From: Paragordius varius
Lineage: Eukaryota; Nematomorpha
Assembly (NCBI GenBank): GCA_964247055.1
Contig: OZ176059.1
Location: 1,054,001 to 1,118,000 of the forward strand
Length of the DNA stretch: 64,000 nt
Direction of reading: 5' to 3'
Shown: one piece after another, positions 49,901-63,543 of the stretch
Position numbering within the stretch: the first letter of the stretch is position 1
How the letters are laid out: every line of letters starts with the position of its first letter
Program-made: the position numbers and the translations under genes
Notes under the pieces: generated by a model
What the model saw: only the letters and a program-made list of their open reading frames with translations
Told to the model about the DNA's origin: nothing
Database searches by the model: none

Positions 49901-50809
49901 AGTTTTCAACCTTGAATGTTTTGATTAAATCAAACAAATCTCGCTTATACATTTACACTAGCGTATGGCATAAAACAAGTCCATAAAAGAATTTTTTTAC
50001 GAAAACAACCCTAGTTGTGTATATAATCCGTCATGTACCATTACAATATCCATAATATCCCCTTGTTTTTTTAAAAAAAACATTTTTTTATTTTTTATGG
50101 ACTAATATTTTATGCCATACGCTACTGTATTAGAGTTTGGACATTTATTTTATATTAATTTTTGGATCATTTTAACTTATCATTCATACATTTTAGTCAT
50201 TCAAACAAGATAAAAACACGTTTCAAAAGTACATTCAGGGAATAATAGAGAGTGGAATGTAGTGAAGTGAAGATCAATTTATAATTAAATTTTAATCAAA
50301 TTATTTGATCAGTCAGATATTTTCCCAATGATTATGTTAATTAACAAAAAGTTAACAATATTGGCGGCAAATATGTGCTTAATACAATAACTAATTCAAT
50401 TATTAATCATTAATATATTTGGTTATTTGTAAATTACATATATCTCAAGATATTATAAATTAAAAAATAATTTGAAAATGTGTATAACCTCTATATTACG
50501 ATTTAAAAAATTTAAAAATATTTTATGTTTTCCAGCCAAATTGTGAAAATTTGACAATCTAATTATTTAAAACTCCTACTATTAATTAGGATTAACACAA
50601 TTTTTTAGTGAAGAAAATAAGATATATAAAGGGCGCTTCTAATTATTTACTTAATATAAAGTATAAAATAAAAAAATGACCATAGTATTAATAAATATTT
50701 TACCTAGCTTGTTCAGGGCCTACACTTTCCATTGCATGAGATGAACTTGCCGATAACCATTCGTCCTTTATTTGTCCAGACTCCATTCCCAATGGTTTTT
50801 TGCACATTT
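39995..50809 (-). CDS. Discoidin domain receptor without a kinase domain (5' partial)
   Basis: Exons in - strand order: 50809-50704, 47830-47449, 47361-47214, 45886-45746, 45433-45296, 44880-44721, 43646-43426, 43318-43229, 43012-42750, 42200-40862 and 40461-39995. The phases match throughout, giving 1,150 residues before the stop and without the signal-peptide exon(s). The first three exons form the collagen-binding discoidin (F5/8C) domain: CKKPLGM, GGAWCP, EEYLQIRF, ITAIQTQGRFGQGRG and AYRLSYRNNGRR. The next four match the discoidin-like domain (QYVAPIGSNYIV, YDGIVGQDDF, GYGWLGWKRS, WILLSEINFDF). One TM helix (IIIMSAAFSLLTCIVCILLF) follows, then about 600 Asn/Ser-rich cytoplasmic residues with tyrosines in contexts such as NIYEEVG and GLYQID. 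In DDR1/2 the kinase follows here, but this frame ends at TAA 39995 with AATAAA overlapping. Known family role: collagen-sensing receptor tyrosine kinase. The kinase-less form would act as a decoy or adaptor (inference). Confidence 0.88.
42445..42703. mobile_element. Element with 21-bp terminal arrays, family A copy 8 (degraded left end)
   Basis: CATATTCACCCTAAAACAAT at the left and TTTTAGGGTGAATTTTAATT...GTAAATGGG at the right, with the conserved interior, lie in a DDR intron just below the TM exon. Confidence 0.65.
43677..44386. mobile_element. hAT-type MITE with exact 8-bp target duplication
   Basis: The ends are TAGGGTTG and CAACCCTA, flanked on both sides by ATTACAAC (43669-43676 and 44387-44394). 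The subterminal zones are rich in GGTCATGACC-like palindromes (GGTCAGACC, ACCATGGTCATGACCAC, GACCTGGTCATGACTC), as expected of transposase-binding repeats. No coding capacity. It lies in a DDR intron. Confidence 0.88.
44910..45173. mobile_element. Element with 21-bp terminal arrays, family A copy 9
   Basis: ACCATTTACAGTTCAAACCC at the left and GGGTGAATTTGAATTGTAAA at the right, with about three units on the left and one on the right. DDR intron. Confidence 0.75.
46076..46343. mobile_element. MITE of the CAGTAAAAATTG family, third copy
   Basis: Arms AAAATTGAAATTATACGGGAC and GTCCGTATAATTTCAATATTT around an interior shared with 33461-33713. DDR intron. Confidence 0.7.
47848..48070. mobile_element. 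Element with 21-bp terminal arrays, family A copy 10
   Basis: The left end, ATCATTTACAATTCTTTAAA, lies only about 17 bp upstream (gene sense) of the acceptor of the second DDR exon, so the element sits within or next to the branch-point region. Confidence 0.65.
49527..49649 (+). other. Possible small exon on the + strand inside a DDR intron
   Basis: An ATG opens 41 codons (MARAICITAIGSVAKTRFHS, then YLCFDQRIKSLTRKTPF). It has higher GC than its surroundings and a possible GT donor after AAAAAG. The start looks like a basic, mitochondrial-type N-terminus. No following exon was found and the family is unknown. Confidence 0.25.
49966..50127. mobile_element. Tc1/mariner-type MITE, third copy of the CAGTGGCGTATGG family
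   Basis: The ends are CACTAGCGTATGGCATAAAA and TTTTATGCCATACGCTACTG, flanked by TA. DDR intron. Confidence 0.78.
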
Positions 50810-53800
50810 CTAATAATAACAGAAATATATTTTGATATAAAATAGGGAATAATTCGTTAATTTATATACCCATATATGGATCAGTTAAAATACTGATATT
50901 ATTATAAAGCACTGCTAAATATTAAATGTATAAAAGTTTTTGGAAATAAGGTTTAATATCACCTGTTTATAATAATGACTTTTCCAAAGTCATAAATGTG
51001 CTACTCTATTTTACCATTAGGTCCATGATTTTAGAATATTTCATTTGTTAAATAAAAGGCCCGTACCTTAAGATTAAACATAGTTTTATTGAATACAACA
51101 ATAACACATGGTTTTCCCATTAAATAGTAAACTAATTACTTCCTGATGCATATATACTATATAGTTAGTATTGGTCTGGACAAAAAGTGGTGTAGTTACA
51201 GACACTATACTTTGATAGAAAAAAAACCAGATTTTTAGTACACGTATAAATTGAATATTTTTGCCTGAATGCCTCTCAATTAACGATTAGGACGCATGCT
51301 TACGGAAAACAACTATACATATATCCACATTTTTTGTTTAATAGTACACCTACCTATTATAATTTAATGATAAGTTTTGCAAAACTTATGGTTGATTTGT
51401 TTCAAATATTTCAAGACATTTTATCTATAATAATAATTTTTCTATAAAATATGATTTTAATAAAATTATATTAATGTTACATAACTTTACAGGCGTATTT
51501 TTGCGTTGTGTATTGAAACGCTAATGTACATTTCCGGTTTGAATCTTTCAACGTTCTCAATATATACTTATGATTTTTTTTCGTTACTAAATGGTAGATG
51601 TGGCTTTTAACTATAACACTAACGTTTTCATTACATTAAGGGTAACACATTGGAAATCGAGAAATATGCAATAGTATTATAAAACTTTAAATCCCTAATA
51701 TAACGGATTACTTTACTTACATACATAAATTTGTACATCAATTTATGTTAACGTTAGAATCTCAAACAAAAAGACATTCCCTTGTATTTCATTCGTGAAA
51801 TTATAAAAAAAGAAAAAAATTAATTTTATTATAGCATAAAAATTCAGTATTCTGTATGTCATTGTGCAACGATCTATACAGAAAAAAAGACACGATATAC
51901 ATATATAATATATATTTATATATATATATATATTAATCTGGTATAATAAATTTTGTGCATTATATATAAACGCGGTAGCCACATGTTATTCATAATGAAT
52001 GATATGGTTAAAAATAAAATAAAATTTTATTTAATTTTAAAATTTTCATACATGATAATAACATTATTGTTTAAAAAATATTATTTTTGTGGTATTATCA
52101 TTTCAATGCAGGTAACATTTATCAAGGGGATTAAAAATTATATGTATATATGTTTAGTTTTTGTTATCAATTTTTGATTTTTATGGACAAAAATATATGT
52201 GTAATTTACAATATGGCATGGTCGCATGTAAACGCAAAAAAAGAGATAAGGATTAAAATAAAATTTTTAGTTTCAAATCTCGGCTTATTGAATATATTGA
52301 GTTATATTGCAGTTGCTATTTAATATTATGTATTTTTAATTACTAAAATTAAAATAAGGACGCTAAGTATTTTAATATATCATTAAAATGATTTAAGCCA
52401 TAAACAAAAATAAGAGTCTCCACAAAGTCTTCCGCTGTTATATTGATTAATTATTAAATGATTTAATATATTCAATACCACAATTCCTATTAATTTTAAA
52501 ATTTACTTTGATGACTCTTTAAAATATAAAAAAATAAACCACTCAGATTATATATATTTGAATATATGGAACTTTTGAATATATAGTAAATCTATTATAA
52601 AGCAATAATACTCTTATATTCAGTCCCCTTATATTTGCCGATCACGCGCCTAATTTTTCCTTGCCATTTATAATTTTTAATAAAATTATAATCTTATATA
52701 TATTGATAGATGGATAACAATATGGAATTTAATATTATACAATAAGTGATATATCATTTTATCAATGATATATACATTATGCACAATAATTGACAAGAAA
52801 GGCATTGCCCTTCTTTTAAATCATCAATCCCTTATTATAATGTTAGTGTTTAAATATTTATAATAACACTTATATACTCAAAGAGTGGCTTCTGATAAAA
52901 AAATTCATTATAAAGCCCGCCTAATATCTAGACTTTCAATCTACAATAAGTAAAAGAATTTTATAAGATCAAAAATCCATATAAATTTACCGAAAATACC
53001 CTCTTTCTATTGGACTAATTAAACAAAATATTGATTCAAAAAACACATTCTTATATGAAAACCAAAAAAATCCAACTAATTTTTTGAAATTCAAATCCAT
53101 TTATGCAAAATTGTTAATAAAAACGTTAATGTTTTCCTATTCTATTCATGATTGACGTGCTAATTAGTAACATATTGAATCTATCGGTAAAAAGAATGGG
53201 CCTCCAAAATATATTTGATATAAAAAACATGTCACTCGATTTAATTAACACAATAATACAGGCTAAATTAGAGACAGTATTGCACATTTGCCAATTAAGA
53301 ATTTTCAAAAAGCAACACCAGGCTTTTCAATTCCGATATATGTACCTACCTGTTTAATTATTTTTTTATAGAGCAACCTTTTAAGAGCTATTAATATATT
53401 TTAAAAAATTGCTACATTGTGCCGTTTTATATTTCCACGTTTTAGGAATCCTAATGTATATATATATATATATATATATATATGCTAAATGCAATATGAA
53501 ATATATATAGTCAACAATGTCACATATCCAAATATAATTATATAAATAAATTCTTTTACACCATATAACTTGGAAAATATTTATATAAAAGATGTATTAA
53601 TTTAATCTAAGATAGCTTTATAAAAAAATTATTATTATACATTTACTTTAAAAAGCATTTTCAAGTGGTTCTTAATGAAGGGTGCCACTTGTAATAAAAT
53701 TATATATTGAATTATGGCTTGGCTAATGCGTTTGTTTACATAAGCATATCATTCAAGGTAAAAAGATTTAATGCAATAATTTTATAAAATTCATACAAAA

Positions 53801-56800
53801 ACTACAAACATATAATTACAGATTTTAACATTAATTATAAAATAGATATCGTTAAACTAATATTAAGGCAATTAAAAGTAAGAGTGTAAAATATTATGTT
53901 TGCTGACTTAAATTACTCAAAAATTTAAAAAAAGAAGCAATTTTGGGAAACCAAAATTTTAATATATTGTTTCACAAGATTTTATTATATTAGGTTATTA
54001 TGGGTTTGAATAATTTTAAAGATGATTAAACCAAATTAATCATACTTGATATTTGTAATGAATATCCACGATGAATATTACATAGCAATATATATGTGAA
54101 TAAAAACAATAATTTTAGGGCAAATTTTTTGGCATAATGTGTCATTTTAAATGATTAAAATAATTATTAGACTTTTGGAATAAATTCAAATTAAACGGGG
54201 TTACATAAATTTTGAATCATTTAAAACTAATAGGCGTATTTGGCAGACGATTATCCTCATAGCTAATTTGAATAATGTGATACATGCGACAATAATATCA
54301 AAGTGACCATGGTATGAAAGGAAAATTATGAAATAATTTTGAAATACGCAAATTTTTGGGAAAGTAACATTTAATATAATTTAAGGAATTAATTTTCGTC
54401 CAGCTTTGTGATATTGTATTGGATAAAAGCTAAAACTAAATGAAATTATAATTTAATTTTGAAAAAATATAGTAAAATTTTAATATTTTATTGTATAAGT
54501 AAATTATATTAATTTAATTATTTAGATATCGATGAAAAATGAAATACCAGAAAACAATCACAAAGAATGAACATATATGTATATGTATGTATAGACGAAA
54601 TAAAAACTAATAATATATGTAGCAAGAGAAAGGGAAAGTTGGTTTATACTTTTTTTATTGAGAATATTAAAAATATTATTTTTATTTTTATTATTATATT
54701 TAAATTTTGTTTTTACAAAAAAAATATACAAGAATCAATTGTGTGCAAACCTAACCCATGATCGGCTTAGGTTAAATATAGTTTATTAAAATGGGCCTTT
54801 ATAAAAAAATAATTGATTAAACACCAACGTATTTCAAAGTTTATGAAAATTAGTTTTTTATAGATATTCGGGTTAACGAAAAATTCTCAAAACTCAATAT
54901 CCAGGCTTTTAAAAACAATTTTCACATCCAATTAAAAAATGAATGCTTAATAACGTTTTAATTTGAGTTTGTGTTTGGAAATAGCCTAAACTCCCTTTTT
55001 GTTTTATATGTTTGCCAGCAACAATTAACATCTAAATACTAAATTTTAAATTCATCGGCATTATATAATTTAAAATTAATTATATAATGGTTAAATGGGT
55101 GCGGAAGTTAAAATTTTTTAATTCATGATTGTAATACTATATAAAATGTTATAATTAAAACATTTAGTTTATTATATTTGTGTGTTATTAATTTTATGAT
55201 AATAATAAACTTCCTTTTTTTACCGGCCGTGATTTTGAAAATACGTATTAAATATTGTCTTTTTCAAAAAATACTGATACAAAATTACATAAAGTTTTTA
55301 TTTTAAATCCCATATTTGTCAAATGGATAAGAATGTTTCTATTTAAAAAAAATTCCTATTCACACTTCAATTGTAGACTTAATTACTTTCACCGAGAAAA
55401 AAATTAATTTTTATTTTATTGAAACAAACATGTTGCATAGTATCATTATATATTATTATCAAATTTATGTATTTTTTATATTTAGAATATAATATATTGA
55501 CAACTATATTCAGAAGATAATTAATTAGCTTAATATAATGGACCAAAAAGTTTAACCGGCTGAATAAACAACAAAAAATTTCGCGATTAAAAGAAAATTT
55601 CATAAACTATAATTTAACAAAAAAGGACATCAAAAGTTATTTAATACAATATTAATTTTTGTGGTTTTTAACAAAATAGTTAATTTGACCATATACTTAA
55701 TCCCAAAAGCAAGCAAAAAATTAAATGATATTTAAATATATATATATGTATATATATTATACACATATATGGGTTATGTTCAAGTGATTTGAATATAATT
55801 TTACATTAGGCAGATGCCTGGCATTTTTAAACAGTGGTCATCGTGAGCAGTATGTACATATTGATAATTCCTAAAGCAAATATAACCTAAACTTTACTTT
55901 ATGTTAAGTTTTGGTTAATATATATGCATTATAGAAACTCTATATATTTTAGAAAAATTAAAATTTATTTTAAATATATAAACGTATCTAATTAAATCCA
56001 TATGAGTCGGCATATTTAATAATCTTTAACATAAACCAAACAAAAACTAATTACAGTAAAATAATGTATAAAAGAATCAAAAACGATCTCTCTCAGAAGC
56101 TTTGTGTCACGTATTGTTGATAAATTTTGGATATTTTTTTATATCGAAAAATATTATAAAGTAATTTTAATTATTTAATTAAAATACGATATTTGGTCCG
56201 TTTAATGAACTACGTAATTCAATACAAATAATATATGCTATTATGCTTAAATCACGTAGTTTAAAACCCATCAAACAAAGAAAATATATAAAAATACTAA
56301 ATACGATTATATATTTTGTGGCCTAATAGGTAATGAATATTTTTGAAAATTATATTTTTTAATTAATATTTTTTATTTAAATATATATTTATCGGTTGTG
56401 TCTCTCACGCTATATAATATTTTATCTATAAAAAAACACCTACCTTATTGGCAGGTTAATTTAATACGTGCTATTTTTTGTTTTTAAGAAATTCAAATAG
56501 GATTGATATTTATTATTGCTAATATCACTTTCAATTTTATTTATTTATTTATTTAATATTTTGTTATATTTAAAAATTTAAAATTTAAACCATAATGAAA
56601 TAAAATATTTTATACATAGGAAATTTGTAAAGTAATGTAAAGTAAATAAAAAATGTGTCAGGCAGGTTAAATAAAGAAATTACAATTTGTACTTTACAAA
56701 AAATGTATTTTACATTTTGCAAACAATACCAAACTTTAATATATATGTATGTATTAATGATTGGTAAAAAATATTACAGTATGTATTCACCATGGTAGAC

Positions 56801-59284
56801 CATACCTAGGTTTTAGATGTTGTATTGGTTACACTTTCTCAAGATATATAAATTGTTAGTTTAAATAAATATGTTATATAATATCAATTGTTAATATATA
56901 TAATTTTAAATTATAGATATAAATTATTTAGAAATTTTATTTTAAAATACATGCAACCGTAGGGAATGTAATATAAGTTTAATTTTAAAATTATCCGAAA
57001 TCAGCAGCTTTAACAACCTTTCAGACTAGTTGAGAACTTACAATTATTTTACAACTGTGAAATGATATACCTGGTTTCATTGTCATTTATCATGGTAATC
57101 ATTTGAGTTTACGTCTGTATACCTTACTGATTATATACAAGTCGTAAGTTAATGGCTAAAGAAAAAATATTATTAATCACTTACCTTCTTAATTCAAAAT
57201 ATAATCGGATTGTTGTTGGTTTGGATTAAATTATTAATCCTTTTTACTGCAACTTTAGCACACATAGACATATATACATATTACAGGTGCGTATAGTATA
57301 AATCAAATTTTGTCCTTAATTAAACAAACAAAACTAAAGCTCTGGGATAGAAAAAAAAATGTTTAAATTCAACCATTTAGTTGTTTTTTACTACTACACA
57401 TAAAAATAAATATAATGTACTAATTTTCATAAATTTGTAAGTCAACTAACTCTCTTTGACATCATCTATGTTTCATACTTTATATATGGGAGAAATTATA
57501 AGTTTGTGTCGTGTTATCTGATTAGATTACAGGAGATCATGGATTATACATATACATATACATATATATAGGCCATAAATTAACTTTTCCTGTGCAAAAT
57601 AGTGTGATTTATGGAAAATTACCTGTATGTTTGACTTTATAATTTAGATTTATTATAAATTAGTTAAAATTAATGATATATTTTTTTAAATTTGTTAAAC
57701 TAAATTTTTCTTTATAAGAATAAAAACGCTAAAACAATAAATTAAATAACTTCCAATTTTTATACTTTAATTATTTTTATATAGCCGGTACCACTGACGG
57801 CTAACTACTTCATGACAGACAGACTTTATATACAAAATATCGTTTTTTTCAATATTTTTATGAATTTCTGTTATGTTGTTTTATATATGGTATTTTAACT
57901 TGGTGGCTATAGCCTAAAATTGGCTAGAGCACTAGAAAGAAAGCATAAAAAAGGACGGAACATAAAAACAAAAATCAATATTGCTTGTGTTTCACCCCTC
58001 CCTAACATAACCATTACATTTGGCCTAGCCACCTATTCTAACAGCTAAATATATATATATATATATATATATTATAGTACATTATTGATAAAAATTCTTT
58101 ACGCACACATTTAATGTCCCGTTGACCATTTATATCACTAAAAGAGGATTGGAACAATAATTAGTGTAAAATAGATTGGAATATATTTTTTTTATATAAA
58201 ATAATATCGCTTATAAAACAAATTTTTTATGCAAATTGTAAAAAGGTAGGGTAAATAGTGATGGCCGTATTTAAATTAAAATAAGAAATCTTATATAAAA
58301 CACCCAAAAAATATCTACGATTTGGCCACCAAGACTGTTAATTAAGAAAGTAAGGAAATCAGCTTATCAGATAAGTCTAATTTGAAACGCCCTAGTTCTA
58401 TTTGCCATGATTTTTTTATTAATTAATGGATTTAAAGGTCTATGTATCTGGTTAATTATTTTAAACCTAACTATCGTCATATTTTCAATTAAAAATATGA
58501 TATGTTTGTTTATGATATACAAATAATCATTGATTTGGGCAGACACGATAACTTATATTGCATAATACCAATACCTATGCAATTCATTAATATGAGTAAG
58601 GTAGTCCTAATAGGCTCGAAGTTGATTATAATTTTAATTCCGTTTTAGTGACTATTTTCAATGTTAACACAGTTTGTATTTATAAAATACTATCGATTTC
58701 GATCATATTTATAAATTTTTTTCGCTCTCGGTTTTCATGGAACCCATTTTATTATTTAAAAAATATAAATTTTTATTAAAAATTAAGAAGCTGTTTTTCA
58801 TAGTAATTGTATAACAAATTCTAAAATATAAAGTCTTTTGTATCCTAAATGCGCCGTCTACATATTAACGCAAAACCCATGATTATGAGATAAAAAATAG
58901 ATGTACTAAAAATGCTAAATTTCAAATGAAATATTGCATCATGGAATTCGTAAAAAATATGTCTACATCTAATAAAAACAGCCTTACATTTGTGCCGCTG
59001 AAGATATCTAGCCCCTCTTTTTAACGTTAAATTTAAATTTAAGGCAAAACTCTAAGATTTTAAAATATTTCGCCGTTTACAGAACCTCAGAAATCAATGC
59101 AATATAAGTCTTGATGAGGCTAAGTTATGATAAAACCCTTTATATGTAGCTAAAGTTTTTAAACTGTATTAAAATTTTTTTTCGCAGAATCGCGGATTTT
59201 TTGCGTTAATAAGCACAGGAGCGCATTCTGTACAAATTATGAAGAAAATTATTATTTTTTATAGTGAAATATAATAGTTTACAG
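50810..59284. other. AT-rich stretch upstream of the DDR exons, no gene supported
   Basis: This stretch must contain the first exon(s) of the DDR gene (signal peptide), but I could not identify them. The open frames present are short and biased by AT content. No repeat family from elsewhere in the window was recognised here, apart from TA tracts. Confidence 0.4.
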
Positions 59285-59537
59285 CAGGGGAGTCTAACAC
59301 GCCGCCCCCAATAACATTATGTGCGGCCCGCGAACAATTTGAATATCCACATTTTGTACAAAATTATGCCCATAAATCGTAAAAATCATATTTCTTAAGT
59401 TAGCCATCCAATAACAAACAAAAAAATATTGTTTTCTGTTTTCATTTTACAGTCTTATGCTTGATATCAAATAAATATCTATCAATGCCTATATATTTTA
59501 AATGAGGCCCACAAAATCATTTGTGCTGACACCCTTG
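59285..59537. mobile_element. hAT-type MITE, 253 bp
   Basis: The left end is CAGGGGAGTCTAACACGCCG and the right end GTGCTGACACCCTTG. The flanks GTTTACAG and TTTTACAG form a 7-of-8 target duplication. The interior has GCGGCCCGCGAAC and GAGGCCCAC, the CG-rich motif common near the ends of one animal hAT group. Confidence 0.75.
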
Positions 59538-61099
59538 TTTTACAGCATACATTAACAAACTATTTTTTAGTTGAAATATTCCGCTTATTTAAATTATATA
59601 TATTTAAAGCATTGTAAGTGGATTTAGTGGTTTTATGCAAATGATGATCCATGCGTTTTTTAATCTAAAAACCGTATACATAGTTTGACTAAATATTATG
59701 TTTATTATTTTAGCAAATGCGTAAAGGGGGGATCTAACTAAATCCGAATTTTGCACATAATGCTAAACAGGTGTTTATATTTTTTGGTATATTAAAAATA
59801 TTGCATGAATTACATAAAAATTAAAACAAAATTAAAAGTTGTACACCAAAGGAGTGTGATGTCTTTTTTAGACAAAAATTTATTTCCACTTAATTTATTA
59901 TAATAATATTACTTTATTCTTATTATACCTGACTGAACAATGTTACAATACAATTTTGGGTAGATTACTAATTTAGGAACTTATATAATATTTGTATTTC
60001 GACATAATTATAGGGCAGATGTTATTTTATCCAAAATTTAGAAATATCCATTTGTTACTTTTTATTAGGTTTGAATAGAAAAAATGAATTATTTATACTA
60101 TTATTTTATAACGTAACTCAAGACAAATGATTAATTTATTATTGTTTTCATAATTAATTTCAACCGAGCTGTTGATGGATTAAGTGTTAACTAAATTGTT
60201 TTGAAATACATGCACTCAAAAGATATTTATACATGAAAATATCAACGCTTACAAAAAAAGATAATATCATCTTGGATAGAAAATTTAAACTTTGAAACAC
60301 TTTTAATTAATATATAATTGAGTTTTGATATTTAAAACATATTTTCTGGCCATATTTGGTGTCAAATTTAAGAATTTAGTATTATAAAATTTAACAATTA
60401 TGTAATGATCAAACTGGCCATATGTAGGAAGTTTAAATGTTCATAATAGTAATCTTTAACTAAAAAATTGATGCTCAAATATTTTGAAATATATATATTT
60501 AATATAATTGTCTAAAAACAGGAAATCTCATTACATCGTAGAAATCTTATAATTACATTATATTACAATTTGGTTACAATTGAATAGGCAAGGTGGTGTT
60601 TATACATTACATCCATTTATATAGAAATAAATAAATATGAAATAAAACCTGTTGTCCAATTTTATTTGTTGCTACAATATTGTGAGGGGATGTAATTTTA
60701 ATTTCCTTTTTTTTACAAAATTGTAAAACTTAGTTTGTCTCACTTCACCTGTGAGACAGCGTGCTGACAAATTTGAGTTAAATAGTATACATATAATGTG
60801 TTAAATTACAACCATACTGTGTAATTATTATGATGAAGGTATAAATATTTGCGGTTCATTACATTCATTTTCAGTGTATATTTCATACCACCACCACTTA
60901 CTTTGTTTTGGATTTATTTTTTATTAATAGCGAGAATAAATTGTAATTAACTACTAGTCTAGAACGATTAAAAATACTATACATGTATAACCTATCTTGT
61001 ATGATATAGTCTAATGTCGATAGGAGGTATTCGAATATTTATATTCACGTTTGTTTTAATCTATATATAAAATATTTTGCTTAATTATTAACCTTTTAG
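59538..61099. other. AT-rich stretch, nothing recognised
   Basis: Apart from a short hairpin (TGTCTCAC...GTGAGACA at about 60737-60759), no structure was found by eye. Confidence 0.35.
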
Positions 61100-61519
61100 G
61101 TTTTAAAACCCTAGAGAACACAAGTGCAACCACAATTTTACTTCTCTACACCATTGATTATACAAGGTAAAAATTTAGAGCATACCCTAAATCATAATTT
61201 GTAGTACTCTCTCCACTGCCTCAAAGATTTAAAATGACCAATTTGCTACAAAAGACACGATTTAAGATCATCAGGCAGAACCCGTTCTATGTCATTTCTT
61301 ATATTTCTGATTCTGTTTTCGGTCTACTAATCTATTTGGATCAAACCATTGGTATATAATTGATTACGGACAAAATTAGTGAATCATATTCAATCTGAAA
61401 TTCTATGAGACTGACGGTCTTAAAAGTTATACAGGATTATGAGTTAAACAAAAAACGTATGACTAACCTATTAACAGTCTGTGTTAATTCAAGAGATGCC
61501 CTTTTTGAAATATGTGTTA
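61100..61519 (+). other. Coding-like patches, gene not resolved
   Basis: Base composition becomes less AT-rich. Three + strand patches look like exons: about 61100-61168 (FKTLENTSATTILLLYTIDY, bounded by TTTTAG and GTAAAA), 61200-61352 (MTNLLQKTRFKIIRQNPFYV, then ISYISDSVFGLLIYLDQ) and 61405-61519 (RLTVLKVIQDYELNKKRMTN, then LLTVCVNSRDALFEICV). The last is cut by the MITE at 61520. Their splice phases do not agree in any way I tried, and part also reads on the - strand (ENRIRNIRNDIERVLPDDLK). It may be a broken gene, possibly disrupted by the MITE. No family is recognised. Confidence 0.3.
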
Positions 61520-61746
61520 CAGTCATGTATCCTTTTTATCAAAAATTTATTTTTTTTTCGTTAAATGGGTATAAATATTTGGTAGAGAATGGAAAAAACA
61601 AGAGCTCTATGGTATTAACAATACACCATATTCATCAAAAAAGTATAAGAATTACCATATAGCTCTTGTTTATTCCATTCTCTACCAAATATTTATACCC
61701 ATTTAAGGAAAAAAAAATTTTTGATAAAATAAAGGATACATGACTG
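61520..61746. mobile_element. Tc1/mariner-type MITE, second copy of the CAGTCATGT family
   Basis: A hairpin with GTTAAATGGGTATAAATATTT arms, ending CATGACTG, flanked by TA. Confidence 0.82.
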
Positions 61747-61859
61747 TATAATGAGAATTGGAGATTGATATTATATAAATTAGATTTCTGTCTCTTTTTG
61801 ACATTGTTATAATTTAACATAATTTTTTAGCAAATGAAATAATATTGAGCTCTTAAAAT

Positions 61860-62428
61860 ATACCATTTGCACTTCAAGAGTGTCCTAATTTCAAATTGGT
61901 CCTTGAACACTACAAGTTGGTCTTTTGACTTTTGTTGTTTTTAACTTTTATCAATCAAATCGTATATTATACATCTATTTTATTGTAACCTAATTTCTAT
62001 CATTTAATGTAAATTTTAAATCAATATCAACTTTTAATCATTTGGAAACCGTATCTATTTATTTATTTCTTGCAATTATTTTGGATATTTATAATATTTT
62101 AAAACGTAATTAAAAATTATATAAGTTTTCTGGGTTATTTTTACAATTTTCATTGAAAACATTTAAAAGTTAATAATATTGTTAAATTATAAAAAATTTA
62201 TTTGAAACAAAAAAGTGGTTTTTGAATATAATTTTTTATTTTTAAATGAAGAAATATATAAAAAATGATGAAAATTAAGTTAACAAATAGTAAAATAAAA
62301 AAACAAATGCCAAAATTATGGTTATAAAAAACATAAATATTACAACTTGAAGTGTTCAAGGAACAAACTTGAAGTGTACAAGGACCAACTTGAAATGTTC
62401 AAGGACCAATTTGAAGTGAAAATGGTAT
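61860..62428. mobile_element. Element with 21-bp terminal arrays, family B copy 3
   Basis: ACCATTTGCACTTCAAGAGTG at the left. The right array has about four units of the AAGGACCAACTTGAAGTGTTC type, then AAATGGTAT. Confidence 0.78.
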
Positions 62429-62985
62429 ATTTATTTGAAGGACTTTCTAGACGATTTTTTTCTTGTAAAAAAGTTATTTTTTTTTAAATTTTAATGCCAA
62501 CCAGTAACATATCATATTTCTCAATTAAAAAGAAATTTGTTCGTAAAATGTTTATATAATCCTGTTTTTTCCCAAAAAGAGGAAAATACTAAGGTGATAT
62601 AATTATTTTTAAATTAAAAATTTAGAGTCAATTAAATTTATTAACATAGCCACAAATAAAAATTATCTTTAAATTTATCCATAAATACCATATTTTAATA
62701 TGTGTGTTGTATTATTTGTCACAATTTTAGGATTTGTTTTACACTCCAAGTATAATCAATTAAAACGGCCATATGGTAGCTAACAATTTTTGACGAAAAG
62801 CTGTATCAAAGTAGAAGTAAATGAAAAAATTATACAGTAGAGCCATGGTGTAAAAGAATACAAGAGATTTATCCACTATTTTATTATTGAGAAATGAGAT
62901 TCGGTCATATTTCAATGTCTGTTTAATGTATATATATATATATAATATATATCGCATATCAAATTTTGTTGAAAAAATTTTAAAA

Positions 62986-63240
62986 CAGGAGTGTTCAACA
63001 CAAATGGCTTCTCAGGCCGCATTTTTGACTCAGAAAGACGAAGGGACGCATTCGAAATAAATATTAAATATATTATTAGATATCAGATATAAGACTGTAA
63101 AATGTATACACAATTCAATAATTTTGTCCAGTTAGTTGCCAAATGGATAGAATTATTATCGATTTGCAAAGATTTTGTGAGCATATTCCTGCAAACTATG
63201 TTTATTCAAAATTTTCGCGGGCTGCGTGCCGGACACCCCT
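62986..63240. mobile_element. Degraded hAT-like MITE
   Basis: Left end CAGGAGTGTTCAACACAAAT and right end GCGTGCCGGACACCCCTG are imperfect inverted ends of the type seen at 59285-59537. No clear target duplication is visible. Confidence 0.5.
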
Positions 63241-63543
63241 GGATAAGAATTATTATGGTTTTTTATAAAATTGGTGGTCTGCTTGCACATAAGGAAAATA
63301 ATTGTAAGTAATAAGTATAAATTAGTTTCGATATAAAGCCCCCACAAAGCTTGACTATAAAACAATTGTTTTGGAAGCAAAATTCTAAATCGTTGGCCTT
63401 TTAAATGATGCATTTAAAACGTAGGACCCATATTCCAATCCTATTATTTTATAAAGATTAATATTTTTGTTCTTTGATACTACACACTTATTTTTATGAT
63501 CAGATTCTTGTAATACATTTATGATTTACTTAAAAATAAGTAT

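Noticed and set aside
51743-51982. 79-codon - strand open frame as the missing DDR signal-peptide exon
   Set aside because: The frame is made largely of TA-tract codons, and no donor in the required phase was convincing.
57895-57960. tRNA-like string (TGGCTAGAGC near a GGTGGCTATAGCC stretch)
   Set aside because: No cloverleaf with acceptor pairing and TTC loop could be drawn by eye.
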